This document shows positions 17,234-26,914 of a DNA stretch of 64,000 bases, piece after piece. Origin of the DNA: Polynucleobacter sphagniphilus (lineage in GTDB: Bacteria > Pseudomonadota > Gammaproteobacteria > Burkholderiales > Burkholderiaceae). The notes under the pieces were generated by a model. That model was not told where the DNA came from. It saw only the letters and a list, made by a program, of their open reading frames with translations, and searched no databases. The position numbers and the translations under genes were made by a program. Positions within the stretch are counted from its first letter, which is position 1. Each line of letters starts with the position of its first letter. Location of the stretch: contig NZ_MPIY01000002.1 of assembly GCF_001953355.1 (NCBI RefSeq), positions 185,158-249,157 on the forward strand. The letters are read 5' to 3'.

Positions 17234-17602
17234 TTACTTAAAAGGTTCTGCATCTGCAAATAAATGCGGTAACTTGCCCGCTTTCATTTCTGCTGTTTGA
17301 CAGAAATCAGCGAGGCGGGTGCCAGTTTTGATATTGAAGAGCATTGCTTTATTGCCTAAAACTACCAAATCATGTCCTGTACTTGAGTTCTTATAACGCA
17401 AACTTCCTGGCAGGGAGGTTTGACGGTCTAAGTCATAGGTACGTGACTCCCAAGTTAACTTAATTGACTCAGCACTTCCTGAGGTTTTAAATTGACGCCC
17501 TTCACTACATGTCCAGGTAAAAACTTCATCGCTAGCATTGGCATTGGAAATACCCACAATATTGACTAAGGACAAACCTACGATCAGAAGAATTTTCTTC
17601 AT
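17234..17602 (-). CDS. Small exported protein, MliC/PliC-like lysozyme-inhibitor fold (tentative)
   Basis: A 122-residue product with a Sec signal peptide (residues 1-23, ANA/S). The mature part is all-beta in appearance, with two cysteines ('TWTCSEGRQF' and 'LADFCQTAE') that could form a disulfide. The pattern 'C-G-x-F ... SIKLTWESRTYDL ... LRYKNSS' resembles C-type lysozyme inhibitors, but the match is weak and the lipoprotein cysteine of true MliC is missing. A good AAGGAAAT ribosome site precedes it. It lies 12 bases downstream of mdh on the same strand. Confidence 0.6.
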   Translation of the reverse strand: MKKILLIVGLSLVNIVGISNANASDEVFTWTCSEGRQFKTSGSAESIKLTWESRTYDLDRQTSLPGSLRYKNSSTGHDLVVLGNKAMLFNIKTGTRLADFCQTAEMKAGKLPHLFADAEPFK

Positions 17603-17614
17603 AAAATAATTTCC

Positions 17615-18604
17615 TTAAGCAAGAAGGTGTTTAACACCAGCTTGCTCTTCAAGTAATTCATTCAAAGTATGGTTCATGCGATCGCGTGAGAACTCGTCAA
17701 TCTCAAGTCCTTCAACCATTTTGTATTCACCGTTTTCACATATCACGGGAAAGCCATAAATCACTTCTGCTGGAATACCGTATTCGCCTTTAGATGGGAT
17801 GCCCATCGTGACCCATTTACCATTTGTGCCTAGGACCCAGTCATGAATGTGATCAATAGCAGCATTTGCAGCTGATGCTGCAGATGAAAGGCCGCGAGCT
17901 TCAATGATCGCTGCGCCACGCTTACCAACAGTAGGAATAAATACATCTTTATTCCATGCGGCATCGTTGATGCTATCTTTTACTGATTTGCCATCGATTG
18001 TTGCAAAGCGATAATCTGGATACATAGTGGGGCTATGGTTTCCCCAAACAACTAACTTTTCAATATCAGCAACGGGTTTGTTCAATTTGCCTGCCAACTG
18101 AGAGAGTGCGCGATTGTGATCTAAGCGTAACATCGCAGTAAAGTTTTTCGCAGGAATGTCTGGTGCTGATTTCATCGCAATGTACGCATTGGTGTTCGCA
18201 GGATTGCCAACTACCAACACTTTTACAGTACGTTTGGCAACCGCATTCAGGGCTTTGCCTTGAGCGGTAAAGATTTGCGCATTGGCAGACAATAAATCTT
18301 TGCGCTCCATGCCTGGGCCGCGTGGACGTGCACCAACTAAGAGTGCCACATCGATATCCTTAAACGCGGTCATTGGGTCGGAATGAGCGGTCATACCGGC
18401 AAGCAATGGGAATGCACAGTCTTCCAGCTCCATCATCACGCCTGCGAGGGCTTTTTGGGCTTTTTCATCTGGAATTTCTAGTAACTGAAGGATGACGGGC
18501 TGATCTTTGCCGAGCAAATCACCGTTGGCGATGCGAAAAAGGAGGGAATAACCGATTTGACCGGCTGCACCGGTTACAGCGACGCGCATTGGGGCTTTTG
18601 CCAT
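17615..18604 (-). CDS. mdh: Malate dehydrogenase (NAD)
   Basis: Mdh oxidises malate to oxaloacetate in the TCA cycle. The Rossmann motif '[13 protein letters not shown]' near the N-terminus, '[15 protein letters not shown]' (substrate loop arginines), '[13 protein letters not shown]' and the catalytic His in '[12 protein letters not shown]' are present. It is the homodimeric cytosolic-type enzyme used by beta-proteobacteria. ATG 18604 follows GGAG by nine bases, which decides the start; the frame extends upstream to 18634. It diverges from the GntR gene and the sdh-gltA genes, so most TCA functions meet around one regulator. Confidence 0.97.
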   Translation of the reverse strand: MAKAPMRVAVTGAAGQIGYSLLFRIANGDLLGKDQPVILQLLEIPDEKAQKALAGVMMELEDCAFPLLAGMTAHSDPMTAFKDIDVALLVGARPRGPGMERKDLLSANAQIFTAQGKALNAVAKRTVKVLVVGNPANTNAYIAMKSAPDIPAKNFTAMLRLDHNRALSQLAGKLNKPVADIEKLVVWGNHSPTMYPDYRFATIDGKSVKDSINDAAWNKDVFIPTVGKRGAAIIEARGLSSAASAANAAIDHIHDWVLGTNGKWVTMGIPSKGEYGIPAEVIYGFPVICENGEYKMVEGLEIDEFSRDRMNHTLNELLEEQAGVKHLLA

Positions 18605-18691
18605 TACTAAGAACTCCAGAGTGAGGTTAATCAATGAAAACTTTTCTATTATCCATTTATGTGAATGGATTTTCGAATTACACTGTCAATA

Positions 18692-18707
18692 TGTCTTATA
18701 TAAGACA
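18692..18707. promoter_or_regulatory. 16-bp perfect palindrome, putative GntR/HutC operator
   Basis: TGTCTTATATAAGACA is fully self-complementary and lies between the divergent mdh and gntR genes. An outer pair CACTGT (18681-18686) and ACAGTG (18715-18720) nests around it, off-centre by about two bases. Its position and symmetry suit a dimeric GntR-family regulator; binding by the adjacent gene product is inferred. Confidence 0.6.
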
Positions 18708-18748
18708 ACTGATCACAGTGAATTTTATCCAATAAAAAGCCCCTTGGA

Positions 18749-19492
18749 GTGAATTTGTCAAACATAGCGCTACCAGTTGCCTCATTTAGCCCGCTTTATC
18801 AGCAAATTAAGTCCATGATATTGGCCAGCCTTCAGGCATCAGAATGGCTTCCTGGGGAAGCCATACCGAGCGAAATTGAGCTGGCGACGCGTTATGCGGT
18901 TAGCCAAGGCACCGTTCGCAAGGCAATTGATGAGTTGGCGGCTGAAAATTTATTGGTAAGGCGCCAGGGTAAGGGCACTTTCGTGGCAACCCATCAAGAG
19001 GATGATTGGCAATATCGTTTTTTGAGATTGGAGCCTGATTCAGGAGAGAAAATCCACCTCAAAAATCAATTTTTGTCCTGTAAGAGCATCGATGCCTCAG
19101 ATTTCGTTGCGCGCTTATTAAAGTTAAAGCAGGGTGAATCAGTTTTACAAATCGATCGCATCCAAACTTTTGCAGGTAAACCAGTTGTATTCGAGGAGAT
19201 TTGGTTGCCGGAATCACGCTTTGCCGGCCTGAACCTAGAAGCCTTAAATACCTGGCCCGGCCCCATGTACGCGTTTTATGAGAGTCAATATGCGACCCAT
19301 ATGGTGCGAGCTGAGGAGAAAATTAAAGCCATTGCTGCCGACTCGATATTGGGCTCGCACCTCCATGTAGCCCAGGGCGCTCCCTTACTTTCTGTTGAGA
19401 GGGTGGCTTTTACCTACGGGAATAAACCAGTAGAAATTCGTTATGCTCGGTATGACACTATCGACCAGCACTATGTAAATAAATTGAATTGA
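18749..19492 (+). CDS. GntR family transcriptional regulator (HutC subfamily, UTRA domain)
   Basis: The N-terminal GntR winged helix is clear ('PLYQQIKSMILASL', 'PGEAIPSEIELATRYAVSQGTVRKAI'), followed by a UTRA ligand-binding domain ('LQIDRIQTFAGKPVVFEEIWLP', 'PVEIRYARYDT'). The length of 247 matches the subfamily. It lies immediately upstream of sdhCDAB and divergent from mdh, so it probably controls TCA genes in response to a small acid (inference). The GTG at 18749 has GGA directly against it. The in-frame TTG at 18755 is better spaced from GGAG and may be the real start. Confidence 0.9.
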   Translation: MNLSNIALPVASFSPLYQQIKSMILASLQASEWLPGEAIPSEIELATRYAVSQGTVRKAIDELAAENLLVRRQGKGTFVATHQEDDWQYRFLRLEPDSGEKIHLKNQFLSCKSIDASDFVARLLKLKQGESVLQIDRIQTFAGKPVVFEEIWLPESRFAGLNLEALNTWPGPMYAFYESQYATHMVRAEEKIKAIAADSILGSHLHVAQGAPLLSVERVAFTYGNKPVEIRYARYDTIDQHYVNKLN

Positions 19493-19616
19493 TCGGCCAT
19501 TAGTAAAAACCATTAAAGACCCTAAAAAACCCCTGCGAGGTTAATGTTTCCCCAGTAGAATATGTTGCAATACAACAAAGTAATACTGAACCTCCACCTA
19601 AATATAGAGATTGCCC

Positions 19617-20036
19617 ATGGTTGATGCACAGAACGAAGTAAAAAACACCAAACCGGTCTACCGGAACATTGGTTTAGCCCAATTAATCCATTACCGCCTG
19701 CCTTGGGCTGGAAAAGTGTCGATCCTACACCGCATCAGCGGCGCCGTTTTGTTCCTAATGCTTCCTTTTATCCTGTATCTCTTGGATCAGAGTCTGGCTT
19801 CCGAATTGAGTTATCAGAAGTTCCAAGCGATCACTAACCATATTTTGGTAAAGATCATTTGTCTTGGCTTGATCTGGTGTTTCTTACACCATTTCTGCGC
19901 TGGTATTCGCTACTTGCTGCTCGACCTAGAAATTGGCGTGGAAAAATCAGAATCAAACCGCTCAGCGATAGTTGTATTCGTATTAGGTGTAGCTTTGACA
20001 GCTGCAGTTGGTCTCAAATTATTCGGCCTGTACTAA
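19617..20036 (+). CDS. sdhC: Succinate dehydrogenase cytochrome b556 subunit
   Basis: SdhC is one of two membrane anchors of complex II and helps bind haem b and ubiquinone. The 139-residue protein has three hydrophobic helices, with the signatures 'WAGKVSILHRISGAVLF' and 'LHHFCAGIRYLLLDLE' (haem-ligand His region). ATG 19617 follows a TAGAGA site; a TTG two codons upstream is less likely. It is the first gene of sdhCDAB-sdhE. Confidence 0.95.
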   Translation: MVDAQNEVKNTKPVYRNIGLAQLIHYRLPWAGKVSILHRISGAVLFLMLPFILYLLDQSLASELSYQKFQAITNHILVKIICLGLIWCFLHHFCAGIRYLLLDLEIGVEKSESNRSAIVVFVLGVALTAAVGLKLFGLY

Positions 20037-20060
20037 GCGTTTCTATAACAAGGATTTCTC

Positions 20061-20426
20061 ATGCCAATTTATCAAATCGGACCTAAACGCCTAGTAGTTG
20101 GTGCTCACTACGGCCTAAAAGAATGGATCATTCAGCGGATTACTGCTGTAGTGATGGTTGTTTTCACTATTGTTTTGTTAGTTGATTACTGCATTACTGG
20201 TAGCGCAACTTATGAGGGTTGGGCCAGTTTATTTAGCAATCAATTCATGAAGTTGTTAACGCTTTTGGCTCTTTTTAGTCTTTTCTATCATGCATGGATT
20301 GGTGTGCGTGATATTTGGATGGATTACATCAAGCCTGTGAGCATTCGTTTAACACTTCAAGTGTTAACTGTTCTGTACCTCGTAGCCTGTGCGGCTTATG
20401 CCGTTCAAATTTTGTGGAAAGTGTAA
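20061..20426 (+). CDS. sdhD: Succinate dehydrogenase hydrophobic membrane anchor subunit
   Basis: The 121-residue second membrane anchor of succinate dehydrogenase has three transmembrane helices. 'GLKEWIIQRITAVVMVVF' is the usual first helix and 'LFYHAWIGVRDIWMDYIKP' carries the haem/quinone-site His and Asp-Tyr. It sits 24 bases after sdhC, preceded by an AAGG site, and four bases before the sdhA start. Confidence 0.95.
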   Translation: MPIYQIGPKRLVVGAHYGLKEWIIQRITAVVMVVFTIVLLVDYCITGSATYEGWASLFSNQFMKLLTLLALFSLFYHAWIGVRDIWMDYIKPVSIRLTLQVLTVLYLVACAAYAVQILWKV

Positions 20427-20430
20427 TTCG

Positions 20431-22209
20431 ATGACCGCTATTAAAAAAGCATTGCCACGTCGCCGTTTTGATGCGGTGATTGTTGGTGCTGGTGGTTCAG
20501 GTATGCGCGCCTCTTTGCAGCTAGCAGAAGCCGGCCTGAATGTTGCTGTTCTGACAAAGGTATTCCCAACCCGTTCACATACAGTAGCTGCGCAGGGTGG
20601 TATCGGCGCCTCATTGGGGAATATGAGCGAAGACAATTGGCACTATCACTTTTATGACACCATCAAGGGTTCAGATTGGCTTGGCGACCAAGACGTGATT
20701 GAATTCATGTGTCGCGAGGCTCCAAAAGTAGTTTATGAATTAGAGCATTTTGGTATGCCGTTTGACCGTAACCCTGATGGAACGATTTATCAGCGTCCAT
20801 TTGGTGGACACACAGCAAATTATGGTGAAAAAGCAGTACAACGTGCTTGCGCTGCGGCAGACCGTACTGGCCATGCGATGTTGCATACCTTGTATCAGCG
20901 TAATGTTCGCGCAAAAACCAATTTCTTTGTTGAGTGGTTGGCGCTTGACTTGATCCGTGATGATGAGGGTGATGTGGTTGGGGTAACCGCTCTCGAAATG
21001 GAAACAGGTCAAGTTTATATTTTGGAAGCCAAAGTGGTGATGTTGGCTACTGGCGGTGCTGGCCGTATATGGGATGCCTCAACCAATGCGTTTATTAATA
21101 CTGGCGACGGTATGGGCCTCGCTGCTCGCGCAAATATTCCTTTGGAAGATATGGAGTTTTGGCAGTTCCATCCAACCGGCGTTGCTGGTGCGGGTGTGCT
21201 GTTGACTGAAGGCTGCCGTGGAGAAGGTGGTATTTTGCGCAATAAGGATGGCGAGCGCTTCATGGAGCGTTATGCGCCAACCTATAAAGATTTAGCACCG
21301 CGCGATTTCGTTTCTCGCTGCATGGATCAAGAAATTAAAGAGGGTCGTGGTTGTGGCCCTAACGGTGACTATGTCGTGCTTGATTTGACGCACATTGGTG
21401 CCGAGACGATCATGAAGCGCTTACCTTCTGTTTATGAAATTGGGATTAACTTTGCAAACGTAGACGTGACCAAAGAACCGATTCCAGTAGTGCCAACAAT
21501 TCACTACCAGATGGGCGGTATTCCTACAAACATTAATGGTCAAGTAGTTGTTCCTGCCAATGGTATTCACAATGAAATCGTCAATGGTTTATATGCAATT
21601 GGCGAATGCTCATGTGTTTCTGTACACGGCGCTAACCGCCTAGGCACCAACTCACTGCTCGATCTCTTGGTATTTGGTCGTGCTGCAGGTAATCACATCG
21701 TTGGTATGAATCTAAAGAACCGCGAGTTCAAGCCACTACCTGCAAACGCCGGAGAGCAAACTTTGGAGCGTATCGCAAAGTTAGATAACTCCACATCTGG
21801 TGAATATGCTCAAGACGTTGCTAACGATATCCGCAAGTGTATGCAGAAATACGCTGGCGTGTTCCGTAATCAAGAGTTGATGGACGAAGGTGTTCGTCAA
21901 ATGGCGAAGTTGACTGAGCGTGCAAACAATTTGTGGCTTAAAGATAAATCAGAGATTTTTAATACCGCACGTATCGAGGCTCTTGAAGTAGCTAACTTGG
22001 TTGAGACTGCAAACGCAACAATGATTTCGGCTGCAGCTCGCAAGGAAAGTCGTGGCGCTCACTCCCATGACGATCACCAAGAGCGTGATGATGAGAATTG
22101 GATGAAGCATACCCTTTGGTATAGCGAAGGAAATAGGCTGTCTTATAAGCCAGTGGTGCTCAAGCCTTTAACTGTCGAGTCCTTCCCTCCTAAAGAACGT
22201 ACTTTCTAA
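20431..22209 (+). CDS. sdhA: Succinate dehydrogenase flavoprotein subunit
   Basis: SdhA oxidises succinate to fumarate with covalently bound FAD. The dinucleotide motif 'VGAGGSGMRASLQLAEAG', the flavin-attachment histidine in 'TRSHTVAAQGG' and the substrate-site segments 'QFHPTGVAGAG' and 'HGANRLGTNSLLDLLVFGRAAG' are all intact. ATG 20431 gives 592 residues and sits just after the sdhD stop. The longer open frame from 20389 runs into sdhD and is rejected. Confidence 0.98.
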   Translation: MTAIKKALPRRRFDAVIVGAGGSGMRASLQLAEAGLNVAVLTKVFPTRSHTVAAQGGIGASLGNMSEDNWHYHFYDTIKGSDWLGDQDVIEFMCREAPKVVYELEHFGMPFDRNPDGTIYQRPFGGHTANYGEKAVQRACAAADRTGHAMLHTLYQRNVRAKTNFFVEWLALDLIRDDEGDVVGVTALEMETGQVYILEAKVVMLATGGAGRIWDASTNAFINTGDGMGLAARANIPLEDMEFWQFHPTGVAGAGVLLTEGCRGEGGILRNKDGERFMERYAPTYKDLAPRDFVSRCMDQEIKEGRGCGPNGDYVVLDLTHIGAETIMKRLPSVYEIGINFANVDVTKEPIPVVPTIHYQMGGIPTNINGQVVVPANGIHNEIVNGLYAIGECSCVSVHGANRLGTNSLLDLLVFGRAAGNHIVGMNLKNREFKPLPANAGEQTLERIAKLDNSTSGEYAQDVANDIRKCMQKYAGVFRNQELMDEGVRQMAKLTERANNLWLKDKSEIFNTARIEALEVANLVETANATMISAAARKESRGAHSHDDHQERDDENWMKHTLWYSEGNRLSYKPVVLKPLTVESFPPKERTF

Positions 22210-22222
22210 GCAAAAGAGATAG

Positions 22223-22930
22223 ATGATGAGTGATATCCGTATATTTGAAATTTACCGTTACGACCCAGATGTCGATGCCGCACCACGTATGCAGCGGTAT
22301 GAGCTTGAGTTGACTGGTGAACGCATGTTGTTAGATGCATTGATTTCATTGAAAAAGCAAGATGAAACGATTTCTTATCGTCGTTCCTGTCGTGAAGGTG
22401 TATGCGGTTCAGATGCAATGAACATTAACGGTAAAAACGGCTTGGCCTGCTTAACCAATATGTTGACTTTGCCTAAGGTAATTACGCTTCGCCCACTGCC
22501 AGGTCTGCCTGTTGTGCGCGACTTAATTGTTGATATGACTTTGTTCTTTAAGCAATATCTTTCGATTAAGCCTTATTTGGTAAACGATAATCCACCTCCT
22601 GAAAAGGAGCGTCTCCAGAGTCCTGAAGAGCGTGAAGAGTTAAACGGTTTGTATGAGTGCATCTTGTGCGCATCTTGCTCGACTTCGTGCCCATCTTTCT
22701 GGTGGAACCCTGACAAGTTTGTTGGCCCAGCTGGTTTACTTCAAGCTTATCGCTTTATTGCCGATAGCCGCGATGAAGAAACAGCTCAGCGCTTGGATAA
22801 CTTGGAAGATCCTTATCGCTTGTTCCGCTGCCATACGATTATGAATTGCGTAGATGTATGTCCTAAGCATTTAAATCCAACAAAGGCTATTGGCAAGATC
22901 AAGGAGTTAATGGTTCGTCGCGCTGTATGA
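22223..22930 (+). CDS. sdhB: Succinate dehydrogenase iron-sulfur subunit
   Basis: SdhB carries electrons from SdhA to quinone through three clusters. The 2Fe-2S ligands lie in '[12 protein letters not shown]' and the following 'GLAC', the 4Fe-4S ligands in '[12 protein letters not shown]', and the 3Fe-4S ligands in '[17 protein letters not shown]'. The length is 235. A second Met at 22226 could also start translation. Its stop overlaps the sdhE start by four bases (ATGA). Confidence 0.98.
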   Translation: MMSDIRIFEIYRYDPDVDAAPRMQRYELELTGERMLLDALISLKKQDETISYRRSCREGVCGSDAMNINGKNGLACLTNMLTLPKVITLRPLPGLPVVRDLIVDMTLFFKQYLSIKPYLVNDNPPPEKERLQSPEEREELNGLYECILCASCSTSCPSFWWNPDKFVGPAGLLQAYRFIADSRDEETAQRLDNLEDPYRLFRCHTIMNCVDVCPKHLNPTKAIGKIKELMVRRAV

Positions 22931-23196
22931 CAATCGGTAATGCTGAGTTATATCGTCTAAAAAGTGATGCCCGCAGAGGTTTGCTTGAAAATGATCTGAT
23001 TTTGCAGCGTTTTTTTGAACGCTTCGAGCGTCAATTGAGTAGTGAAGATGGAGTTGTTCTTAGTCATTTTTTGGCACTGGATGACAACGACCTGATGGAT
23101 TTATTAATTGGTAGAAAAGATTCAGTGGCAACACTGGAAAAGGAGCTGCAGTCTGAGCCCTTTAAAAAGATTTTAATCATGCTAAGGCAGAAGTAA
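22927..23196 (+). CDS. sdhE: FAD assembly factor SdhE
   Basis: SdhE (DUF339) promotes covalent attachment of FAD to SdhA. The 89-residue helical protein contains the conserved RGxxE-type motif ('[15 protein letters not shown]', near residue 17). It overlaps sdhB by four bases, which couples the factor to its target complex. An 82-base gap without obvious signals separates it from gltA. Confidence 0.93.
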   Translation: MTIGNAELYRLKSDARRGLLENDLILQRFFERFERQLSSEDGVVLSHFLALDDNDLMDLLIGRKDSVATLEKELQSEPFKKILIMLRQK

Positions 23197-23278
23197 TTCT
23201 GACTTTCGCTGCGTGAGCAGGAAACAAGCGTAATTAAAAGGTTTGTTAATCGTAAATTTGAATGACTAAGGACTAGAA

Positions 23279-24592
23279 ATGATCGAATCAGATATCAAGG
23301 CAAAACTGTCGTTTTCGGATGGCACCCCAGATATTGACTTGCCTATCTACAAAGGCACAGTGGGTCCTGATGTGATTGATATTCGTAAGCTTTATGGTCA
23401 GACGGGTAAGTTCACTTACGATTCCGGCTTTTTATCTACAGCCTCTTGCAATAGCAAAATCACTTATATCGATGGCGACAAAGGGGAGTTGCTCTATCGT
23501 GGTTACCCTATCGAGGATTTGGCTGATAACTGCGACTTCTTAGAGGTTTGCTTTCTTCTGATCCATGGTGAATTACCAAACGCAACTGAGAAAAAAGAGT
23601 TTGAAGATCTTGTTATGCATCACACCATGGTGCATGAGCAAATGCAATTTTTCCTGCGCGGCTTCCGCCGTGATGCACACCCCATGGCAGTATTAACTGG
23701 TTTAGTCGGTGGCATGGCTGCTTTTTATCATGATCAAATTGACTATAGCGAGCCTATGGCTCGTGAAATTGCTCAAATTCGTTTGATTGCTAAGATGCCA
23801 ACTCTAGTTGCAATGGCATACAAATACTCTGTGGGACAACCTTTTATCTATCCTGATAATTCTTTGTCTTACACTGCCAATTTCATGCGCATGATGTTCG
23901 CAACGCCGTGTGAGGAATACAAAGTAAACCCTGTTTTAGTTCGCGCATTGGATCGCATCTTTACCTTGCATGCAGACCACGAGCAAAATGCCTCAACTTC
24001 AACTGTGCGCTTGTGCGGCTCTTCTGGTACCAATCCTTTTGCAGCTATTTCTGCTGGTATTGCCTGTTTGTGGGGTCCTGCTCATGGTGGTGCGAATGAG
24101 GCTTGTTTACAAATGCTCAATGACATTGAGGCGAATGGCGGTGTAGAGCGCATTCATGAATTCATTGCGCAAGTAAAGGATAAAAACTCCGGCGTACGTT
24201 TGATGGGATTCGGTCACCGTGTTTATAAAAACTTTGACCCCCGCGCAAAATTGATGCGTGAAACCTGTTATGAAGTCCTAACAGAGTTGGGTCTTGAAAA
24301 CGATCCTCTGTTTAAGCTTGCAATGACCTTGGAAAAGATTGCTTTGGAAGACGAGTATTTTGTTAGCCGTAAGCTGTATCCAAATGTGGATTTTTATTCA
24401 GGTATCGTGCAACGTGCTCTTGGTATTCCAACTGAAATGTTTACTTGTATTTTTGCTTTGGCAAGAACGGTTGGTTGGATTGCGCAATGGAAAGAGATGA
24501 TCACTGATCCCGAGTATAAGATCGGTCGTCCACGTCAACTTTATGTTGGTGAAACATCACGTAAAGTTCCAAACATTACTGTTAGAAAATAA
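23279..24592 (+). CDS. gltA: Citrate synthase (type II)
   Basis: GltA condenses oxaloacetate and acetyl-CoA. The 437-residue length and the N-terminal beta domain indicate the hexameric, NADH-sensitive type II enzyme of Gram-negative bacteria. Catalytic segments are '[15 protein letters not shown]' (His), '[11 protein letters not shown]' (His) and '[15 protein letters not shown]' followed by the 'DFYSGIV' Asp. An AAGGA ribosome site precedes the ATG. It lies between the sdh and leu genes. Confidence 0.98.
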   Translation: MIESDIKAKLSFSDGTPDIDLPIYKGTVGPDVIDIRKLYGQTGKFTYDSGFLSTASCNSKITYIDGDKGELLYRGYPIEDLADNCDFLEVCFLLIHGELPNATEKKEFEDLVMHHTMVHEQMQFFLRGFRRDAHPMAVLTGLVGGMAAFYHDQIDYSEPMAREIAQIRLIAKMPTLVAMAYKYSVGQPFIYPDNSLSYTANFMRMMFATPCEEYKVNPVLVRALDRIFTLHADHEQNASTSTVRLCGSSGTNPFAAISAGIACLWGPAHGGANEACLQMLNDIEANGGVERIHEFIAQVKDKNSGVRLMGFGHRVYKNFDPRAKLMRETCYEVLTELGLENDPLFKLAMTLEKIALEDEYFVSRKLYPNVDFYSGIVQRALGIPTEMFTCIFALARTVGWIAQWKEMITDPEYKIGRPRQLYVGETSRKVPNITVRK

Positions 24593-24607
24593 GGCTTTTA
24601 AGCACTC

Positions 24608-26017
24608 ATGTTACGTACGCTTTATGACAAATTGTGGGATGACCATGTCGTCTATTCTGAGGATGACGGCACGGCCACAATCTATATCGACCGCCAACTT
24701 TTGCATGAGGTAACTAGCCCCCAGGCTTTTGAGGGCTTGAACTTGGCCAATAGACCTGTATGGCGTATCTCTGCTAATTTAGCTGTCTCAGACCATAATG
24801 TTCCAACGACTGATCGTGCACAAGGAATCACTGATCCAACTTCCAAGCTGCAAGTCGATACCTTGGACCAGAATTGTGATGCATTTGGAATTACGCAATA
24901 TAAGATGAATGATGTTCGTCAGGGTATTGTTCATGTGATTGGGCCTGAGCAGGGCGCTACTTTGCCGGGTATGACTGTTGTCTGTGGAGATTCTCATACC
25001 AGTACACATGGAGCATTTGGTGCCTTGGCATTTGGCATTGGTACATCTGAAGTTGAGCATGTTCTAGCGACTCAAACTTTACTCATGAAAAAGAGTAAAA
25101 ATATGCTGGTGAAGGTCGATGGTCGTTTGCAGCCTGGATCAACCGCAAAAGATATTGTTTTAGCTGTCATTGGAAAGATTGGCACAGCCGGCGGAACGGG
25201 ATACACCATTGAGTTTGCGGGTGAAGCCATTCGCAATCTCTCAATGGAGGGTCGCATGACTATATGTAATATGGCAATTGAAGCGGGCGCACGCGCAGGT
25301 TTGGTTGCGGTTGATGAGACAACTATTGAGTATGTTAAAGATCGCCCATACTCACCGAAGGGTGAGGCCATGCGTCATGCTCTCCAATATTGGCGCTCGC
25401 TGCATTCTGATCCAGGAGCTCATTTTGATTCAGTGATCGAATTGCGCGCTGAGGAAATTGCCCCGCAGGTTACCTGGGGTACATCACCAGAGATGGTGCT
25501 GCCAATTAGTGATCGAGTTCCCGACCCAGAAAAGGAGCGCGACCCTAATAAACGCTCAGCAATGGAGCGTGCCTTGGAATACATGAAGTTAGAGCCGAAC
25601 ATGCCCTTAGAGACCATTTCTGTAGACAAGGTTTTTATTGGTTCTTGTACTAATAGCCGCATTGAAGATATTCGTGCTGCCGCTAAAGTAGTTGATCGTC
25701 TAGGTAAGAGAGTGGCCCCTAATGTGAAGTTGGCAATGGTTGTTCCTGGGTCAGGTTTGGTGAAGGCTCAAGCTGAACGTGAAGGTCTAGATCGCGTATT
25801 TAAGGCTGCTGGTTTTGAATGGCGTGAACCTGGCTGCTCAATGTGTTTGGCTATGAATGCTGACAGACTAGAACCTGGGGAGCGTTGTGCTTCAACCTCA
25901 AATCGCAATTTTGAGGGGCGTCAGGGCAATGGCGGAAGAACTCATTTAGTGAGCCCAGCAATGGCCGCAGCCGCAGCTATTGAAGGGCATTTTGTCGATA
26001 TTCGCAAGATTTCATAA
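24608..26017 (+). CDS. leuC: 3-isopropylmalate dehydratase large subunit
   Basis: LeuC with LeuD isomerises 2- to 3-isopropylmalate in leucine synthesis. The 4Fe-4S cysteines are in '[15 protein letters not shown]' and '[13 protein letters not shown]', and '[20 protein letters not shown]' is the aconitase-family signature. The length of 469 is normal. It follows gltA after 15 bases, and an entericidin-type gene is inserted before leuD. Confidence 0.97.
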   Translation: MLRTLYDKLWDDHVVYSEDDGTATIYIDRQLLHEVTSPQAFEGLNLANRPVWRISANLAVSDHNVPTTDRAQGITDPTSKLQVDTLDQNCDAFGITQYKMNDVRQGIVHVIGPEQGATLPGMTVVCGDSHTSTHGAFGALAFGIGTSEVEHVLATQTLLMKKSKNMLVKVDGRLQPGSTAKDIVLAVIGKIGTAGGTGYTIEFAGEAIRNLSMEGRMTICNMAIEAGARAGLVAVDETTIEYVKDRPYSPKGEAMRHALQYWRSLHSDPGAHFDSVIELRAEEIAPQVTWGTSPEMVLPISDRVPDPEKERDPNKRSAMERALEYMKLEPNMPLETISVDKVFIGSCTNSRIEDIRAAAKVVDRLGKRVAPNVKLAMVVPGSGLVKAQAEREGLDRVFKAAGFEWREPGCSMCLAMNADRLEPGERCASTSNRNFEGRQGNGGRTHLVSPAMAAAAAIEGHFVDIRKIS

Positions 26018-26027
26018 GGCTTATCTA

Positions 26028-26237
26028 ATGCGATTTGTTTCCTCGTTAACCATGATTAAAAAACTATTGATTGTTGGAGTTCTTGGTCTATTCTTAGGGG
26101 CCTGCAGCAATATGATGGAGGGCCTGGGTAAGGATATGCAGAATATCGGCACATCTATGGGAGGCTCTAATTCTTCACAAAATAACAACCAAACCCAAAC
26201 TAAGGGTAAGGATGTTGTTGTAACCCCAGTTCAATAA
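26028..26237 (+). CDS. Entericidin A/B-family small lipoprotein
   Basis: This 69-residue protein has a lipoprotein signal ('LLIVGVLGLFLGAC', LGAC lipobox), then 'SNMMEGLGKDMQNIG', the usual entericidin core, and a Ser/Asn/Gln-rich tail. Entericidins are small envelope lipoproteins linked in E. coli to stress and bacteriolysis. ATG 26028 is chosen because AAGG lies eight bases upstream; ATG 26052 would give a 61-residue form without such a site. The gene sits between leuC and leuD on the same strand, with 10-base gaps, so it should be co-transcribed with leucine genes. Confidence 0.8.
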   Translation: MRFVSSLTMIKKLLIVGVLGLFLGACSNMMEGLGKDMQNIGTSMGGSNSSQNNNQTQTKGKDVVVTPVQ

Positions 26238-26246
26238 CGATTTCTC

Positions 26247-26894
26247 ATGGATAAATTTACTGTTTTTAAAGGCTTGGTAGCGCCGCTTAACCGCGAGAAT
26301 GTGGATACGGATGCAATTATTCCCAAGCAATTTCTTAAATCCATTAAGAAGACGGGTTTTGGACAAAACTTATTTGATGAATGGCGCTACCTTGATCATG
26401 GTGAGCCAGGCCAAGATTGCTCAAATCGCCCTATAAATCCAGATTTTGCTTTGAACCAGCCCCGTTATAAGGGTGCGCAAATACTATTGGCTCGTAAGAA
26501 TTTTGGTTGTGGCAGTTCTCGTGAGCACGCCCCTTGGGCGTTATCCCAATATGGCTTTAGAGTAATAATCGCCCCGAGCTTTGCTGATATTTTCTTCAAC
26601 AATTGCTTTAAGAATGGCTTACTACCTATTGTTTTAACGGAACAACAGGTTGACCACCTTTTTAATGAAACAATGGCATTTGGTGGCTATCAGCTCACCA
26701 TTGACTTAGAGCGTCAAGAAGTGATTGCTCCAGATAACCGTACATATAGCTTTGATGTAACCCCCTTTAGAAAGTATTGCCTCATCAATGGCCTCGATGA
26801 CATTGGCTTAACCCTGCAACATGCAGATAAAATTAAGGCTTATGAAGCCGAGCGCATCTTAAAGATGCCTTGGCTTGCTACCCAATTGCCGTAA
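26247..26894 (+). CDS. leuD: 3-isopropylmalate dehydratase small subunit
   Basis: LeuD is the swivel-domain subunit of isopropylmalate isomerase. '[14 protein letters not shown]' and '[16 protein letters not shown]' are the family's substrate-contact segments. The length of 215 matches the proteobacterial form. It follows the entericidin gene by nine bases and precedes leuB by 20. Confidence 0.97.
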   Translation: MDKFTVFKGLVAPLNRENVDTDAIIPKQFLKSIKKTGFGQNLFDEWRYLDHGEPGQDCSNRPINPDFALNQPRYKGAQILLARKNFGCGSSREHAPWALSQYGFRVIIAPSFADIFFNNCFKNGLLPIVLTEQQVDHLFNETMAFGGYQLTIDLERQEVIAPDNRTYSFDVTPFRKYCLINGLDDIGLTLQHADKIKAYEAERILKMPWLATQLP

Positions 26895-26914
26895 TTTAGA
26901 GTTAAAGGCCTTAA

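Noticed and set aside
19564..19578. TGTTG-CAATA-CAACA inverted repeat upstream of sdhC as a GntR operator
   Set aside because: It does not match the 18692 palindrome and five-base arms are too short to support a claim.
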